A DNA stretch of 64,000 nt. Source: Davidsoniella eucalypti. Taxonomy: Eukaryota; Ascomycota; Sordariomycetes; Microascales; Ceratocystidaceae. The notes beneath the pieces are model-generated. The model was not told the DNA's origin and did not search any database. It saw nothing but the letters and a program-made list of their open reading frames with translations. The stretch covers positions 1-64,000 of the forward strand of contig RMBW01000189.1 of NCBI GenBank assembly GCA_004009845.1, read 5' to 3'. This document shows, piece by piece, positions 54,693 through 64,000 of the stretch. Positions within the stretch are counted from its first letter, which is position 1. Each line of letters opens with the position of its first letter. Both the position numbers and the translations under genes were made by a program.

Positions 54693-55047
54693 TGTAGCGT
54701 TTCTTAAAACCTACTAATGTCCTCTTCTGGAATGCTTGCAGCCTTAAAAATTACTTACACTCTTACAAACTCAAACTATCCACCTTTGCCTTCACTTACG
54801 ATATTGTCTATATTTATATCTATCATTATTACAAATGATACCAAGCAGTTGTTGCCCTGTACTCCTGATAAAAAGTAGTCTATTCATATCACATTACTCT
54901 TTTCGTTACCTTGATATTTTATGTTGTTCTATTGCCTTTTTTATTTCTAGAATTGACAAGAAACACTGGCAAGTATGCTTATCTTTACAGTATAGTTTAA
55001 TTAGTTCCAAAAGACCGCATGATAGCCGCAAAAACAACTTCAATTTT

Positions 55048-55106
55048 CAACATCTTCATAGCTCTATAGCTCCATATATTAATGAAATAAATAAAAATTG
55101 AAAGAC
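55048..55106 (+). repeat. Micro-retroposon with 10-bp target duplication
   Basis: CTTCAATTTT flanks it at 55038-55047 and 55107-55116. The body begins ATCTTCATAGCTC at 55052 and ends in an A-rich tail (AAATAAATAAAAATTGAAAG). Confidence 0.65.
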
Positions 55107-55692
55107 CTTCAATTTTAATAGATAACAGCCCTGCATTCATTGTTTTATGGTTAGTGAATTCTGTACTAACAGAAGAGCTTTGGCGCTTATTCTTTCACAA
55201 GCAAAATATATGACTTATGCCATTAATTGAATCATCAATTACCTATTTATTCAAGGCATCTATGTATTGTATAGAGAATTGTCTGTGTGTTATTTTTAAA
55301 ATCAAGTCTTCAATCATTTTAAAATTCTTTTTTAATTCATTAATCTTATAGCTATGAAGATTCGTCCTTGCACCTATAACTTACCTTTGCTAGTGCGTAT
55401 GGCCCTGTAAAATTATTTTATTACCATTCAAACCAAATATTATTACTGCTTCTGTTCTTTTAAAAGTGAAAAAAAATCAGAAAAGGCAGGCTTATTTCCT
55501 AGAGCTAGTACCAATTTTTTCTGCTGACAAACATATTACTCGTAAGCAAAATCCCGAAAAAAACCCACTTTTCTAGATGTATTTATCCAATCACATGTCC
55601 GGTTGAACTAAATACATGTCCATCGTAAGGAAGGGAGCCCTCGCCCTCTTTTGTATGTGTGTTTAGCTGTCAACAGCCGCCGAATAATACCT

Positions 55693-55751
55693 AGGGTTCC
55701 CAGACTGAAATGTATGCACGTTTCCGCCCGCAACGCCGCCGAATAATACCT
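55693..55751 (+). repeat. 59-bp terminal piece of the 3.9-kb repeat
   Basis: AGGGTTCCCAGACTG...AATAATACCT matches the last 60 bp of the full copies (there AAGGGTGCCCAGACTG). It lies between two other AATAATACCT/AGGG junctions, so three such junctions or units are stacked head to tail. Confidence 0.75.
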
Positions 55752-58700
55752 AGGGTATGTAGCTAGCTATGACTACTGGCATAGTGAATACAAGTCGTAT
55801 TACTCTATAGTGTCTCTTAATGTTCAAGGCAACATTATTGCAATTGGTATAGCCTGAAAGGTTCTGATACATAATGATACTAATATTGTTGGTATACATT
55901 ACAGCATCAATATTGTATCAAATGCAAAACGAAACTTTCGAACTTCTATGATTCAAGCCACACTGTTATATACCTTTGCAAATTCATCAATACAAGGTAG
56001 CATAGTATTCTATATAAAGGTGGCCATATTATTGTTTTAACTGAGGAGTCAAGAGAAGAGGATTGTATATACAACTACAGTGATATGTTAATTCCAAGAT
56101 CAACTCAATTCCTAATCACTCTATCTATCATTATATATGTGCTCTGATGTTCTCCAGTATTGTCTTTCAATAATGTGTGATACCAGCATATAGAGCAGCT
56201 ATATACAAGCGAAATAAACAATATTTATAGAGCTCTAAGGTGAACTACAGCCACACAACAACAACTGATGAACATACGTGTTAAGCTCAACAAATGTCTA
56301 TATAGTCTCTAGACACTTGCAATGAAACGTAAGTCGTCAATTATCACTGAAACAAAATACTTAACGTTACTAAAAACATACGAGAAGGACTAACGCTTAG
56401 TCTATATGAGGTTCAACTTGAGTTATATATCTACAGATTTCCATGTGAAAAGGGTAAATAAGTATTTCGGTCTTGCTCTCTACTATCGCCGAGGCAAGCA
56501 GTTGACAGATAGCATTGACAGCATGCATTATATAACTTTTTTGCCATTCGAAAACCTTTGTAATCGTTGTTATTACTGCATCCTTTGCATGAAAGACTTT
56601 AGCTCATGGATATGGCATTCAAGACTTAGGCAATTGTAGACAACTGTAACTAGACTCGGGTTGTACAAAGTTGGGAATTTTCATTCATAGCTAGATAAAC
56701 TTCAAAGACAGTCATCATTTCACAGAATATGTTGTGTAATTGTCCTATCGACTGTAGAAAAAAGCAACCTTCTTCTCCTTGGTATCGTCTTTCATAGCTG
56801 ATGCCAGAATCATATCTTCGTTTATTAGTTCAGCTTCCACGCCACAGCAACAGTATTTATACATAACATGTAGAAGATATCAAGTTTTAGTCATATGATA
56901 CTTGGTATATCAATACAAATAACATGAGACATAAAAAAAAGATACAGTTCGATTGCCATATTTCCCATATTTCTCTTTATAGTTGATAATTATGATTCCA
57001 CTTCAACTCGCCACCATCTCCACATTGTGATCCAGGTAATCATGATGATTATATTCTTTCTGACAATAAGATTTCTCTATTGTCTGAACAGATGAAATAC
57101 CATGTAATTTCTAGAATCTAGTCGAGTGATAATGGCCCGATCTACAGTGGATAGATCTCGAACTCCATACATAGAACACCCTTGCTTCATATGTAGCTGA
57201 TAACTTGTATTGGAAGCTTGAAATTATAGAGACAGTATGGCTAGTGCATCATAGTTCTTCTTGGTGTACTCGGTATGTTTAGTGGTCAATGATACTGGAA
57301 TATCTTGACATAGTTGAAATCTACCAGCACTAATGAATTTACCACTTGACTTATCATAATAATGGACTTTATTCACTCCAATATTAACAACTTGTGGTAC
57401 AACAAGCAATGATATATTACTTACCAACTATAAGCTATTTTATTGCTAAGTGCATCAAGTCATAGCTTGCGTTTGCTATATCTAACATATATAGCTACAG
57501 CAGGGTTGACATTCATATACTTACTGAGCTGGAGTCACTCAATGAATAGTCATACCTTACTTGCCGACAACACATTCATTTCTTTGATGTACTTAATAGT
57601 CAACATTTGTACTATGTAGAGAACTATACTTCAGTGACTGATTATACAATCATTTCCCAATCGCCTAGCTTGCAGTTGTGACTCATTCATAACTCTTTCT
57701 CTGTTAATTAGCCAATGTAATTTTCTCTCGATACTCAATAACACAACCCAGTATTTATTAACCATTTTCTAACAAACTATTGCTAGTATTTGGGGTCTAC
57801 AATCTTTGATAGTTTACCATTTCCTATATTCTTGCCCAATCTTTATGTCTTACCTTATTACATTTCCCTTGAAATGCAACATTCCGTTAGAACTACAAAA
57901 CTTACAGTAAGTCATTGATCATTCCTGATTTTACTACGAGTGTCCTTCTTACATGTTTATAGAGCATTTTCTCGACAAACTTGGTCTTTGCTCTTATGTT
58001 TTGCCGACCATCTCAACTTATTATAAATCGGGAATCATTTTGTGATCAATATATCCTGCAAATACCATAGAAAGTGATTACTATGTAGGTTTTAAAATAC
58101 CAACTGTGCCAGTTGCGACTACTTTTCTTGTTGTTTTATCAATCATGTAAACTCTAAATCCCAAGCACCCAATGTCATGCTATTCTAATGGTATAAGTAC
58201 CTAAAGTTGTTTGTAATTTGAAGTTCCATATTAGTCTTGTCATTCTACTTACAGCGAAAGAACATAATTCAAATATATAGTAATACTTATATATACTGTC
58301 GTTTTTCTCTAGAATTCTTTTCATTTTATTTCCCTTTTCAATAGCACTCAATATCATCATATAGATAGATATAGCAAGTGGGTGTCTGTCCTGCCAATTG
58401 TGCTGTAATGCCCGGTAATATATTAAATCAGCTTGTTATATTACCTTGCTTGGCTCTCTATCCTTTTAAATTTAATTGACTCTATTTCTCTATCGTACCT
58501 AGATACCTGCTTTGTATCGTAGAAATCCTAATAAATATATAGTATACTATGAGTACGAATTACTTTATTTAATCAACATGTCTATGAATTTTGTGGAGAA
58601 TTACCGTCAGTATGTTATTTTTAAAACCAAGTCTTCAATCTTATATTTAATTAGGATATTCTTCTACATCGCCTTGAGTGTTTATTGTGATAGTACTTGA

Positions 58701-59640
58701 CATATTTGGTAACATTTTCTTGCTGTATCTGACTAATACAAATTCTTGTACTTTACCCTTAATGCTTAATGAGTATGTAGACCTGCCCTTGGTGTACTTA
58801 TAACTTGCCGTTTCTAGTGCGTTTGATCCAGTAAATTGATTGCAGTCCTATTTGTGTCCAAATACTAGCAGTTCTGCTGCGGTTCTTTTAAAGAACCGTT
58901 CATATATTATGTGCTGCTTAGTGAAAAAAAAATACTCAAAAACGGCATGCTAGTTAGTTTCCTCCCTGAAGCTAGACGTCACGTTTATGCTCGACATATT
59001 TGTAAAAAAACACCTCAAAGCTTTAACGAATTCTGAATACACATTACTACTTTACACAAAAGTATGAAATACTTCGTTAGTATTATTAACTTTCTAATTC
59101 CCCCGTAGATCTAAACATTATAATCTATAATTATAAATATCACGAACACGTTCTTAGTGATATCGTCATAGCTCTATTGTTAAACAAGATTAATAAATAA
59201 ATAAAATTGATAGCAAAATTGAATTATATTTTGCTCCCTATAAATTGAATAAAGGGATTTTCTAAAAGAATTTAAAATTTTCAAAAGATTATTTTGTGAA
59301 AATAGTTGCAAGAAAAAAAAAACTTTAGAAAGTTATTTGTGGAAAAACCTCGAAAGTAAAAAAAATCTAATTTTTTGATTCCTAAAAAAAGTTTTTTTTT
59401 AAAAGAAAAAAACTTCAGAAACTTCAGAAAATTATTTGTAAAAAAAAAATTGAAACCAAAAAAATTGAAACTTAAATTTTTTTTTTTTAGTAAGCAAAGT
59501 CATAGATAAATTCTTATTTATTAATAGATTTTGGCCAATCACCGATCCGTTTAGATCTGAACCGTTTTGAAAATAGGGACAAGGGTGCCCAGACTGAAAT
59601 GTATGCACGTTTCCGCCCGCAACGCCGCCGAATAATACCT
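55752..59640 (+). repeat. 3.9-kb non-coding repeat, copy 2
   Basis: 3889 bp, nearly identical to copy 1 (33722-38269) without the two solo LTRs. It starts AGGGTATGTAGC and ends AATAATACCT, followed by AGGGTCTAAGG of a D LTR. No gene is found in it. Confidence 0.87.
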
Positions 59641-59816
59641 AGGGTCTAAGGCCCTGGTTGGTTTGGCTAAGCTTGATCTAAGCCTATGCAAAACGGTTAT
59701 AAATAGGGACGTCTTCCCGCCGTTATTCCAACAGATAATAGTCCTTCTCTCCATCGGCCACAATCTAATCTCTCCTTTCTAAGATTGTTGGCCTCGTCCC
59801 TCCTTAGATCGTCTCA
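59641..59816 (+). repeat. D-type LTR, first 4 bp missing
   Basis: It starts at AGGGTCTAAGG instead of TGTAAGGGTCTAAGG and ends TCGTCTCA. It is joined on the left to the 3.9-kb repeat end and on the right to the RT fragment at 59817. Confidence 0.88.
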
Positions 59817-60113
59817 CCTTTCACCGTATCAGAATCGCCCCTGGCTCCGAAGAACTCACAGCATTTCGTACGCCGCTGGGTGAGACGATCTAAGGAGGGA
59901 CGAGGCCAACAATCTTAGAAAGGAGAGATTAGATTGTGGCCGATGGAGAGAAGGACTATTATCTGTTGGAATAACGGCGGGAAGACGTCCCTATTTATAA
60001 CCGTTTTGCATAGGCTTAGATCAAGCTTAGCCAAACCAACCAGGGCCTTAGACCCTTACACTGGGTGCCTTTGAATGGACCGTAGTTCCTTTTGGCCTTT
60101 CCAATGCACCTGC
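59817..60113 (+). pseudogene. Reverse transcriptase fragment (element X), split by a solo LTR
   Basis: 59817-59880 reads FHRIRIAPGSEELTAFRTPL and 60061-60113 reads GAFEWTVVPFGLSNAP. It stops at CCTGC (60109-60113). The natural next residues (AAFQRYINSVLRKW) are found on the minus strand at 63030-62985, directly after the mirror CCTGC. The two halves belonged together before an inversion. Confidence 0.85.
59881..60060 (-). repeat. Solo D-type LTR
   Basis: 180 bp, TGTAAGGG...TCGTCTCA on the minus strand, with CTGGG at 59876-59880 and 60061-60065. It splits the RT fragment and is inverted to the LTR at 59641. Confidence 0.94.
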
Positions 60114-60304
60114 TGTGACGAACTACGACGAGAACGAGGCTTGCAGAAGTAGAAGAGATATAGTATTTGACGAGGTTAAAGAAGATAGAGAGGGAAGAGA
60201 AGAACTAGACAAGAATAAGGAGGGGAGACGGCCTCCTTATATAGACAAAAGTAACGGCTGTGGTAGATACCACAGCCAACAAGATTGGGTCCTAGATCCT
60301 TTCA
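60114..60304 (-). repeat. 3' LTR of the F element
   Basis: 191 bp, TGAAAGGATC...CGTCACA on the minus strand, preceded on that strand by the polypurine tract GAGGGGGGGGTAGT (60318-60305). By eye it is identical to the LTR at 63031-63221. TATA-like CTATATAAGGAGG is present. 60305-60480 is non-coding 3' region. Confidence 0.92.
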
Positions 60305-60480
60305 ACTACCCCCCCCTCAATGTTCTAACTAACCTAAGATATATGAGCCCCCCTCCATGAGGCTGAGAAAAAGAAATGAAAATAAAAAATTATTGATACA
60401 AATTGGAGGGACCAGAAAAACAATGAAAAATAACCAGATACCAAGAAGAAGAATGAGTGACAAATCACCTATGACTAAGT

Positions 60481-63030
60481 TCAATCCGAGCGACCATTCG
60501 CCTCTGTGAAGATTTTCCAAGCTAAGGTATCTTTAACGTGAATGAGGGGTTCCCAGGTAGCGTCTTCGTAACCTAACCACTTGACTAACGCCTGCTCTGC
60601 TCGTCGATTTTTACGTGTCTTTAAAATACTCTCTACCCTCCATTCGCCAGCTACCAGGTCAGGATTCGAAGCTGCTTCACGCTCCGTCACCGGCCCCGGC
60701 TCATCATCTTGTAAGACTTGAGAGGGGAGCGGATCATTAGCGGCTCGGCGCACCATGCTGACATGAAAACTTGGCCAAATGTTGCCTGGGACATTGAGCT
60801 TGACCACGTGGCTACCTACTAGTCCTGTGACTTTGTAGCGTTTGGCTAGCCAATCGAGTTTGCGAGAGGGACGAGCTGTGGAAATGTTTTTAGTACTAAG
60901 ATACACTGTATCACCCACATGGAACTTCTCAGCTGGCTGACGGTGGCGGTTCGAGGCTCTCTCCTGCGCTTCTTGAGCAGCAGCAAGAGAGGCGCGGGCA
61001 AAGGCCATGGCATCGCGTAGCTTGCTTAGCCACTGCTGTGCACCCTCGACTGGAGATCCAGCAGAAGCAGGCAGCCCTTGAGTCGACGGCTCGATGATAT
61101 CGATGTTGAAACCGTGGTTGGCGAAGAAGGGGGACATGCCGGTGCTTGATGCGATCCTGTTGTTGAGAGCAAGCTGCGCTTGCGGCAGGAGATCTGCCCA
61201 GTCGTTTTGAGCAAAAGAACAGAAGTTGCGAATATAGGCTTCGATTTCCTGATTACTTCTTTCTTGGGCTCCGTCGGTTTGTGGGTGGAAAGCGGTGGAC
61301 AAACGTCGCTTGATGCCTAGGCGCCTGCAAACTTCTCCCCAAAATAAATGCGCAAATTGGGGGCCACGGTCAGAAACTATTGCTGAGGGAAATCCATGAT
61401 GGGAGAATACGTTTACCAGAAGGGCCTCTGCAGTATCACGAGAGGAGGTAGACTTCATTGGAATCAACACTTGCGACTTGGTAAGACGATCGGTGACTCC
61501 TAAGATTGCTGTGCAGCCGCGGGACTCTGGTAGAGGGCCAATAAAGTCCATGGCCAGCTCTGTCCAGGGCCGTGCTGGCACTGGCAACGGCTTAAGTAAA
61601 CCACGTTTTTGTTCGCGCCAAATCTTGCTTTACCACAAGTAGAGCAATTCGAAACAAACCTGCGCACGTCCGAAGTTAATCCAGGCCAAGCATATTCTCG
61701 AGAGACCAGATCGCGGGTAATGTTACGACCAGGGTGGCCTGCCAAATAAGAATCGTGAATGTTCTGAATTAATTTAGTGCGGAGGGGTTCAAAACGTGGA
61801 ATCCATAAGCGGTCGCGCCAGCGGAGTAAACCTTTATCGTCAAGTCGGCATTCGCTGATCTGCCATTGCAGTCCCCAAGCGGGAGGAAAAGTTCGTGCAC
61901 CTGATTTGACGAGATCACGAGCAAGCCACCAACGGTTGTTGTTTTAGTGCGTCCATCCAGAGCTGGGACAGTTCTGGGTCTTGAAATGGAGACACTAATA
62001 CCGTGGTGCGAACTTGTTCGTCTGTAGAAATGTCCTTGTCTGGGTCCTGTGCCCACATAGCGCCAACAACGACCAAGTCAGGACTGCCGGGAAGCGTTTT
62101 CAGCATTTGGTGGTCTCGGCTGGCTAGTCTGTCGTCGGTGGCGTCGTGTGGCATGTCCTGATCCCGTCGTGAAAGGGCGTCAGGAACTACTTGAGCAGTG
62201 CCAGGACGATGGCGGAGAGAGAAGGAGAAATCTGACAGTTCGTAGGCCCAGCGTCTCTGTCGTTCACCGAGAATGCGTTTCGTGCGGAAATATTCCAAGT
62301 TCAAGTGATCAGTGTATACTACAAACTCGGTTCCAAGCAGGAAATGACGCCACTCACGGATTGCCCAGTAGACAGCCAGCATTTCCTTGTCGTGAATAGG
62401 ATAGTTGGCTTCTGCCGGAGAGAGCTTGCGAGATAAAAACGCAACAGGTCTGAATAGGCCGTCGGGGCTTCGTTGTGATAGTTCAGCACCAAGGGCGTAT
62501 CCAGAAGCGTCTGTGGACACTACGGTTTCTCGGTCAGGATCGAAAGGTGCTAGCACCGGGGGAGAAATAAACGCGGACTTAATTTCCTCAAAAGCCTTGG
62601 AGCACTCAGGCGTCCAGTCGAACGGCACATCTTTCTTGGTAAGGGCAACCAGCGGAGACAAGATGGCGGAGGCATGAGGAACAAAGTCTCGATAGAAGTT
62701 AATGAAACCCAAAAATCCGCGTAGTCCTTTCAGAGTCTTCGGCTGCTCCCAGTTGCGGATGGCTTCAGTCTTCTCGGGGTCGGCCTTAATGCCGACACTA
62801 GGTCCAACAATGAAACCCAAGAACTTGATTTCTTTCGCTGCGAATACACATTTCCGCAGGTCAAGCTGTAAGCCAGCAGCATCTAAAGCAGAGACAATCT
62901 CCAGGACTAGCTTCTTGTGTTCCTCCAAAGTCCCGTTGGAAGTTACATCTATGTCGTCGATGTAGGCATCACAGTTTATACCCAGCCATTTTCGTAGCAC
63001 GCTGTTGATGTAACGCTGGAAAGCGGCAGG
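60481..63030 (-). pseudogene. F/X-type pol, from mid-RT to chromodomain, two frameshifts
   Basis: Starts inside RT at AAFQRYINSVLRKW and goes on with YIDDIDVTS (near 62960), RNase H (STDASGYALGAE near 62520), integrase (HHCC near 61740-61640; AMDFIGPLP, VSDRGPQF, SNQEIEAY) and chromodomain (WRVESILKTRKNRRAEQA, VKWLGY, about 60650-60520). The frame breaks near 61945 and 61630. The upstream part probably belongs to element X and the downstream part to the inserted F element; the crossover cannot be seen by eye because both are the same family. Confidence 0.88.
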
Positions 63031-63221
63031 TGAAAGGATCTAGGACCCAATCTTGTTGGCTGTGGTATCTACCACAGCCGTTACTTTTGTCTATATAAGG
63101 AGGCCGTCTCCCCTCCTTATTCTTGTCTAGTTCTTCTCTTCCCTCTCTATCTTCTTTAACCTCGTCAAATACTATATCTCTTCTACTTCTGCAAGCCTCG
63201 TTCTCGTCGTAGTTCGTCACA
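63031..63221 (+). repeat. 5' LTR of the F element
   Basis: 191 bp, TGAAAGGATC...CGTCACA, preceded by GCAGG (63026-63030). It faces the LTR at 60114-60304. Confidence 0.93.
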
Positions 63222-63234
63222 CTTTAAAGAAGAT
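63149..63234 (+). promoter_or_regulatory. Self-priming pair of F
   Basis: ATCTTCTTTAA (63149-63159) in the LTR is complementary over all 11 bases to TTAAAGAAGAT (63224-63234), 2 nt after the LTR. The sequence is unrelated to the ATCGG-type pairs of the other lineages, yet length, spacing and the initial AT are the same. Confidence 0.82.
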
Positions 63235-63542
63235 ACCTGATTCTCTTATTGTTGACTGTTCAACACGATTCGTCTTGTCCTCTCTCTTTGCTTTCACTTT
63301 GTCAGATTCAGACAACTCCTTGTTATAACTCTCTTCGCACCCAAGACCATACTACAAAGTTTGGAATAAACTCTTTCTCTTAAGCCAGTTGACTTCTCGT
63401 TACTGCAGAACTTGTTTCTTGCGTCGTAGCGAGTTTTTCACGGTAAAGTTTGAGCGTTTTGGAAAAGCTTTACTGTTTGCTCTCGCTTGTGAGGAGTCTT
63501 TCACATTTAGTTGTGTAAACTCACATTTTGTCTGCCCCCACC
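63235..63542 (+). other. F leader, no clear tandem array
   Basis: About 310 bp between the primer binding site and the gag ATG. Unlike in A, B and C, I see no repeated hairpin unit. The ATG at 63543 sits in the context CCCACCATGA. Confidence 0.6.
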
Positions 63543-64000
63543 ATGATTTTCCTCAACTTTCTCCTCTTTTTTCTCGCTTTTTCCTTCCTGGGTTACACCA
63601 GTCAGTGCTGTGCACGATGGTGCCAGGAACGTTACCCCGCCGGTTCGCCCGTCGTGCGTCATCAGCGCACCAGGCTACCCCGCTCTGCCCGTCGTTTGGT
63701 CCGCGCCCCAGGATGGTGCTATCTGTCCTTGTTTCGAAGATCCGCTCGGCCAGCTATCGCCAAACTCCTCGGCCCCTTCCCAACCGGGCCTCAAATTGCA
63801 TTACATGAGTCCTCGTTCCACGACCACTTGGGTCACATCCGTTTCTCCCTTTCTGTTCTGGTCGGCCATAGCGAGCCAGCCCACGCTCGTTTCGATTCCG
63901 AGCCTGCTGCCCGTGCTCGTGTCCTTCGCTTCCTCTTCAACAATAGAATGTTGGGCATTGGAGCAGGTGCGTCAGACCTTTCGAGCTTCGAAAACCAGCT
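63543..64000 (+). CDS. gag: F element gag, N-terminal part (runs off the window)
   Basis: 152 codons, open to the window end. Residues 1-20 (MIFLNFLLFFLAF...) are strongly hydrophobic. GWCYLSLFRRSARPAIAKLL (about 62-81), GPFPTGP and HESSFHDHLGHI (about 92-105) match the block found in A, B and C Gags. A Kozak-like ACCATG supports the start. Knuckles, if present, lie outside the window. Confidence 0.85.
   Translation, partial: MIFLNFLLFFLAFSFLGYTSQCCARWCQERYPAGSPVVRHQRTRLPRSARRLVRAPGWCYLSLFRRSARPAIAKLLGPFPTGPQIALHESSFHDHLGHIRFSLSVLVGHSEPAHARFDSEPAARARVLRFLFNNRMLGIGAGASDLSSFENQ

Larger units (their letters stand above)
53700..55692 (+). repeat. AT-rich diverged copy of the 3.9-kb repeat family
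   Basis: No gene is seen. 53820-54480 resembles 36480-37170 (for example ATTACATTTCCCTTG and TAAATCCCAA). It ends with GTCAACAGCCGCCGAATAAT and ACCT at 55692, then AGGG. Micro-retroposons lie at 54640 and 55048; a degenerate one is at 54535-54579 and a partial one at 55330-55362. Confidence 0.6.

Overview
The window looks like a transposon graveyard from a filamentous fungus, most likely an ascomycete. The evidence is Ty3/gypsy chromoviruses with canonical chromodomains, a Tad1-like LINE, a decayed intradiol-dioxygenase-like gene with a short fungal-type intron, and an OrsD-like C2H2 gene fragment. I see no intact host gene. Almost everything is LTR retrotransposon, solo LTR, LINE, or an old AT-rich repeat.

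Layout. 1-3490: element A1 (+), gag/pol with several 1-nt breaks, cut by element B1 (+, 3491-8265), which is cut by element C1 (+, 8266-11730), which runs into a 781-N gap. 12512-18795: element A2 (-), both LTRs present, inserted in element B2 (-, 18796-21790), which abuts an A-type LTR fragment (21791-21957). 22027-28595: element C2 (-), 6.57 kb, intact gag and pol, LTRs identical by eye, CTTGG target duplication; this is the youngest copy. 28601-28988: 3' end and LTR of a C1-type element. 28989-29329: end of an old repeat. 29770-30674: dioxygenase-like pseudogene. 32830-33007: solo B-type LTR. 33722-38269 and 55752-59640: two copies of a 3.9-kb non-coding repeat; copy 1 carries two solo LTRs whose empty sites survive in copy 2. 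38270-44555: element A3 (+), which truncates an OrsD-like gene (44556-45746). 47312-53693: LINE (-) interrupted by a solo LTR (48078-48589), a small assembly gap and a 1.37-kb TRIM-like element D (50427-51798). 59641-64000: D-type LTRs, a reverse transcriptase fragment, and an F-family element whose LTRs now face each other after an inversion; its gag runs off the window end.

Shared biology. The A, B, C, D and F lineages all show a Tf1-type self-priming design: the 11 nt starting the putative R region in the LTR are exactly complementary to 11 nt lying 2 nt after the 5' LTR. These pairs covary between lineages. The A, B and C lineages (no gag-pol junction is visible for D or F) end gag with GGATTTTTAG followed by a short hairpin whose stem also covaries. 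In B, C1 and C2 pol is open in the -1 frame through this site, as for programmed -1 frameshifting. Gag carries an unusual N-terminal hydrophobic segment plus a conserved GWCYLxLFKR/HFHxHL block in A, B, C and F, and the leaders of A, B and C hold lineage-specific tandem arrays of small hairpins.

Two further signals are not explained by known families that I can name: a repeat end (AATAATACCT) always joined to a target AGGG, and a roughly 40-bp poly(A)-tailed micro-retroposon with 10-13 bp target duplications.
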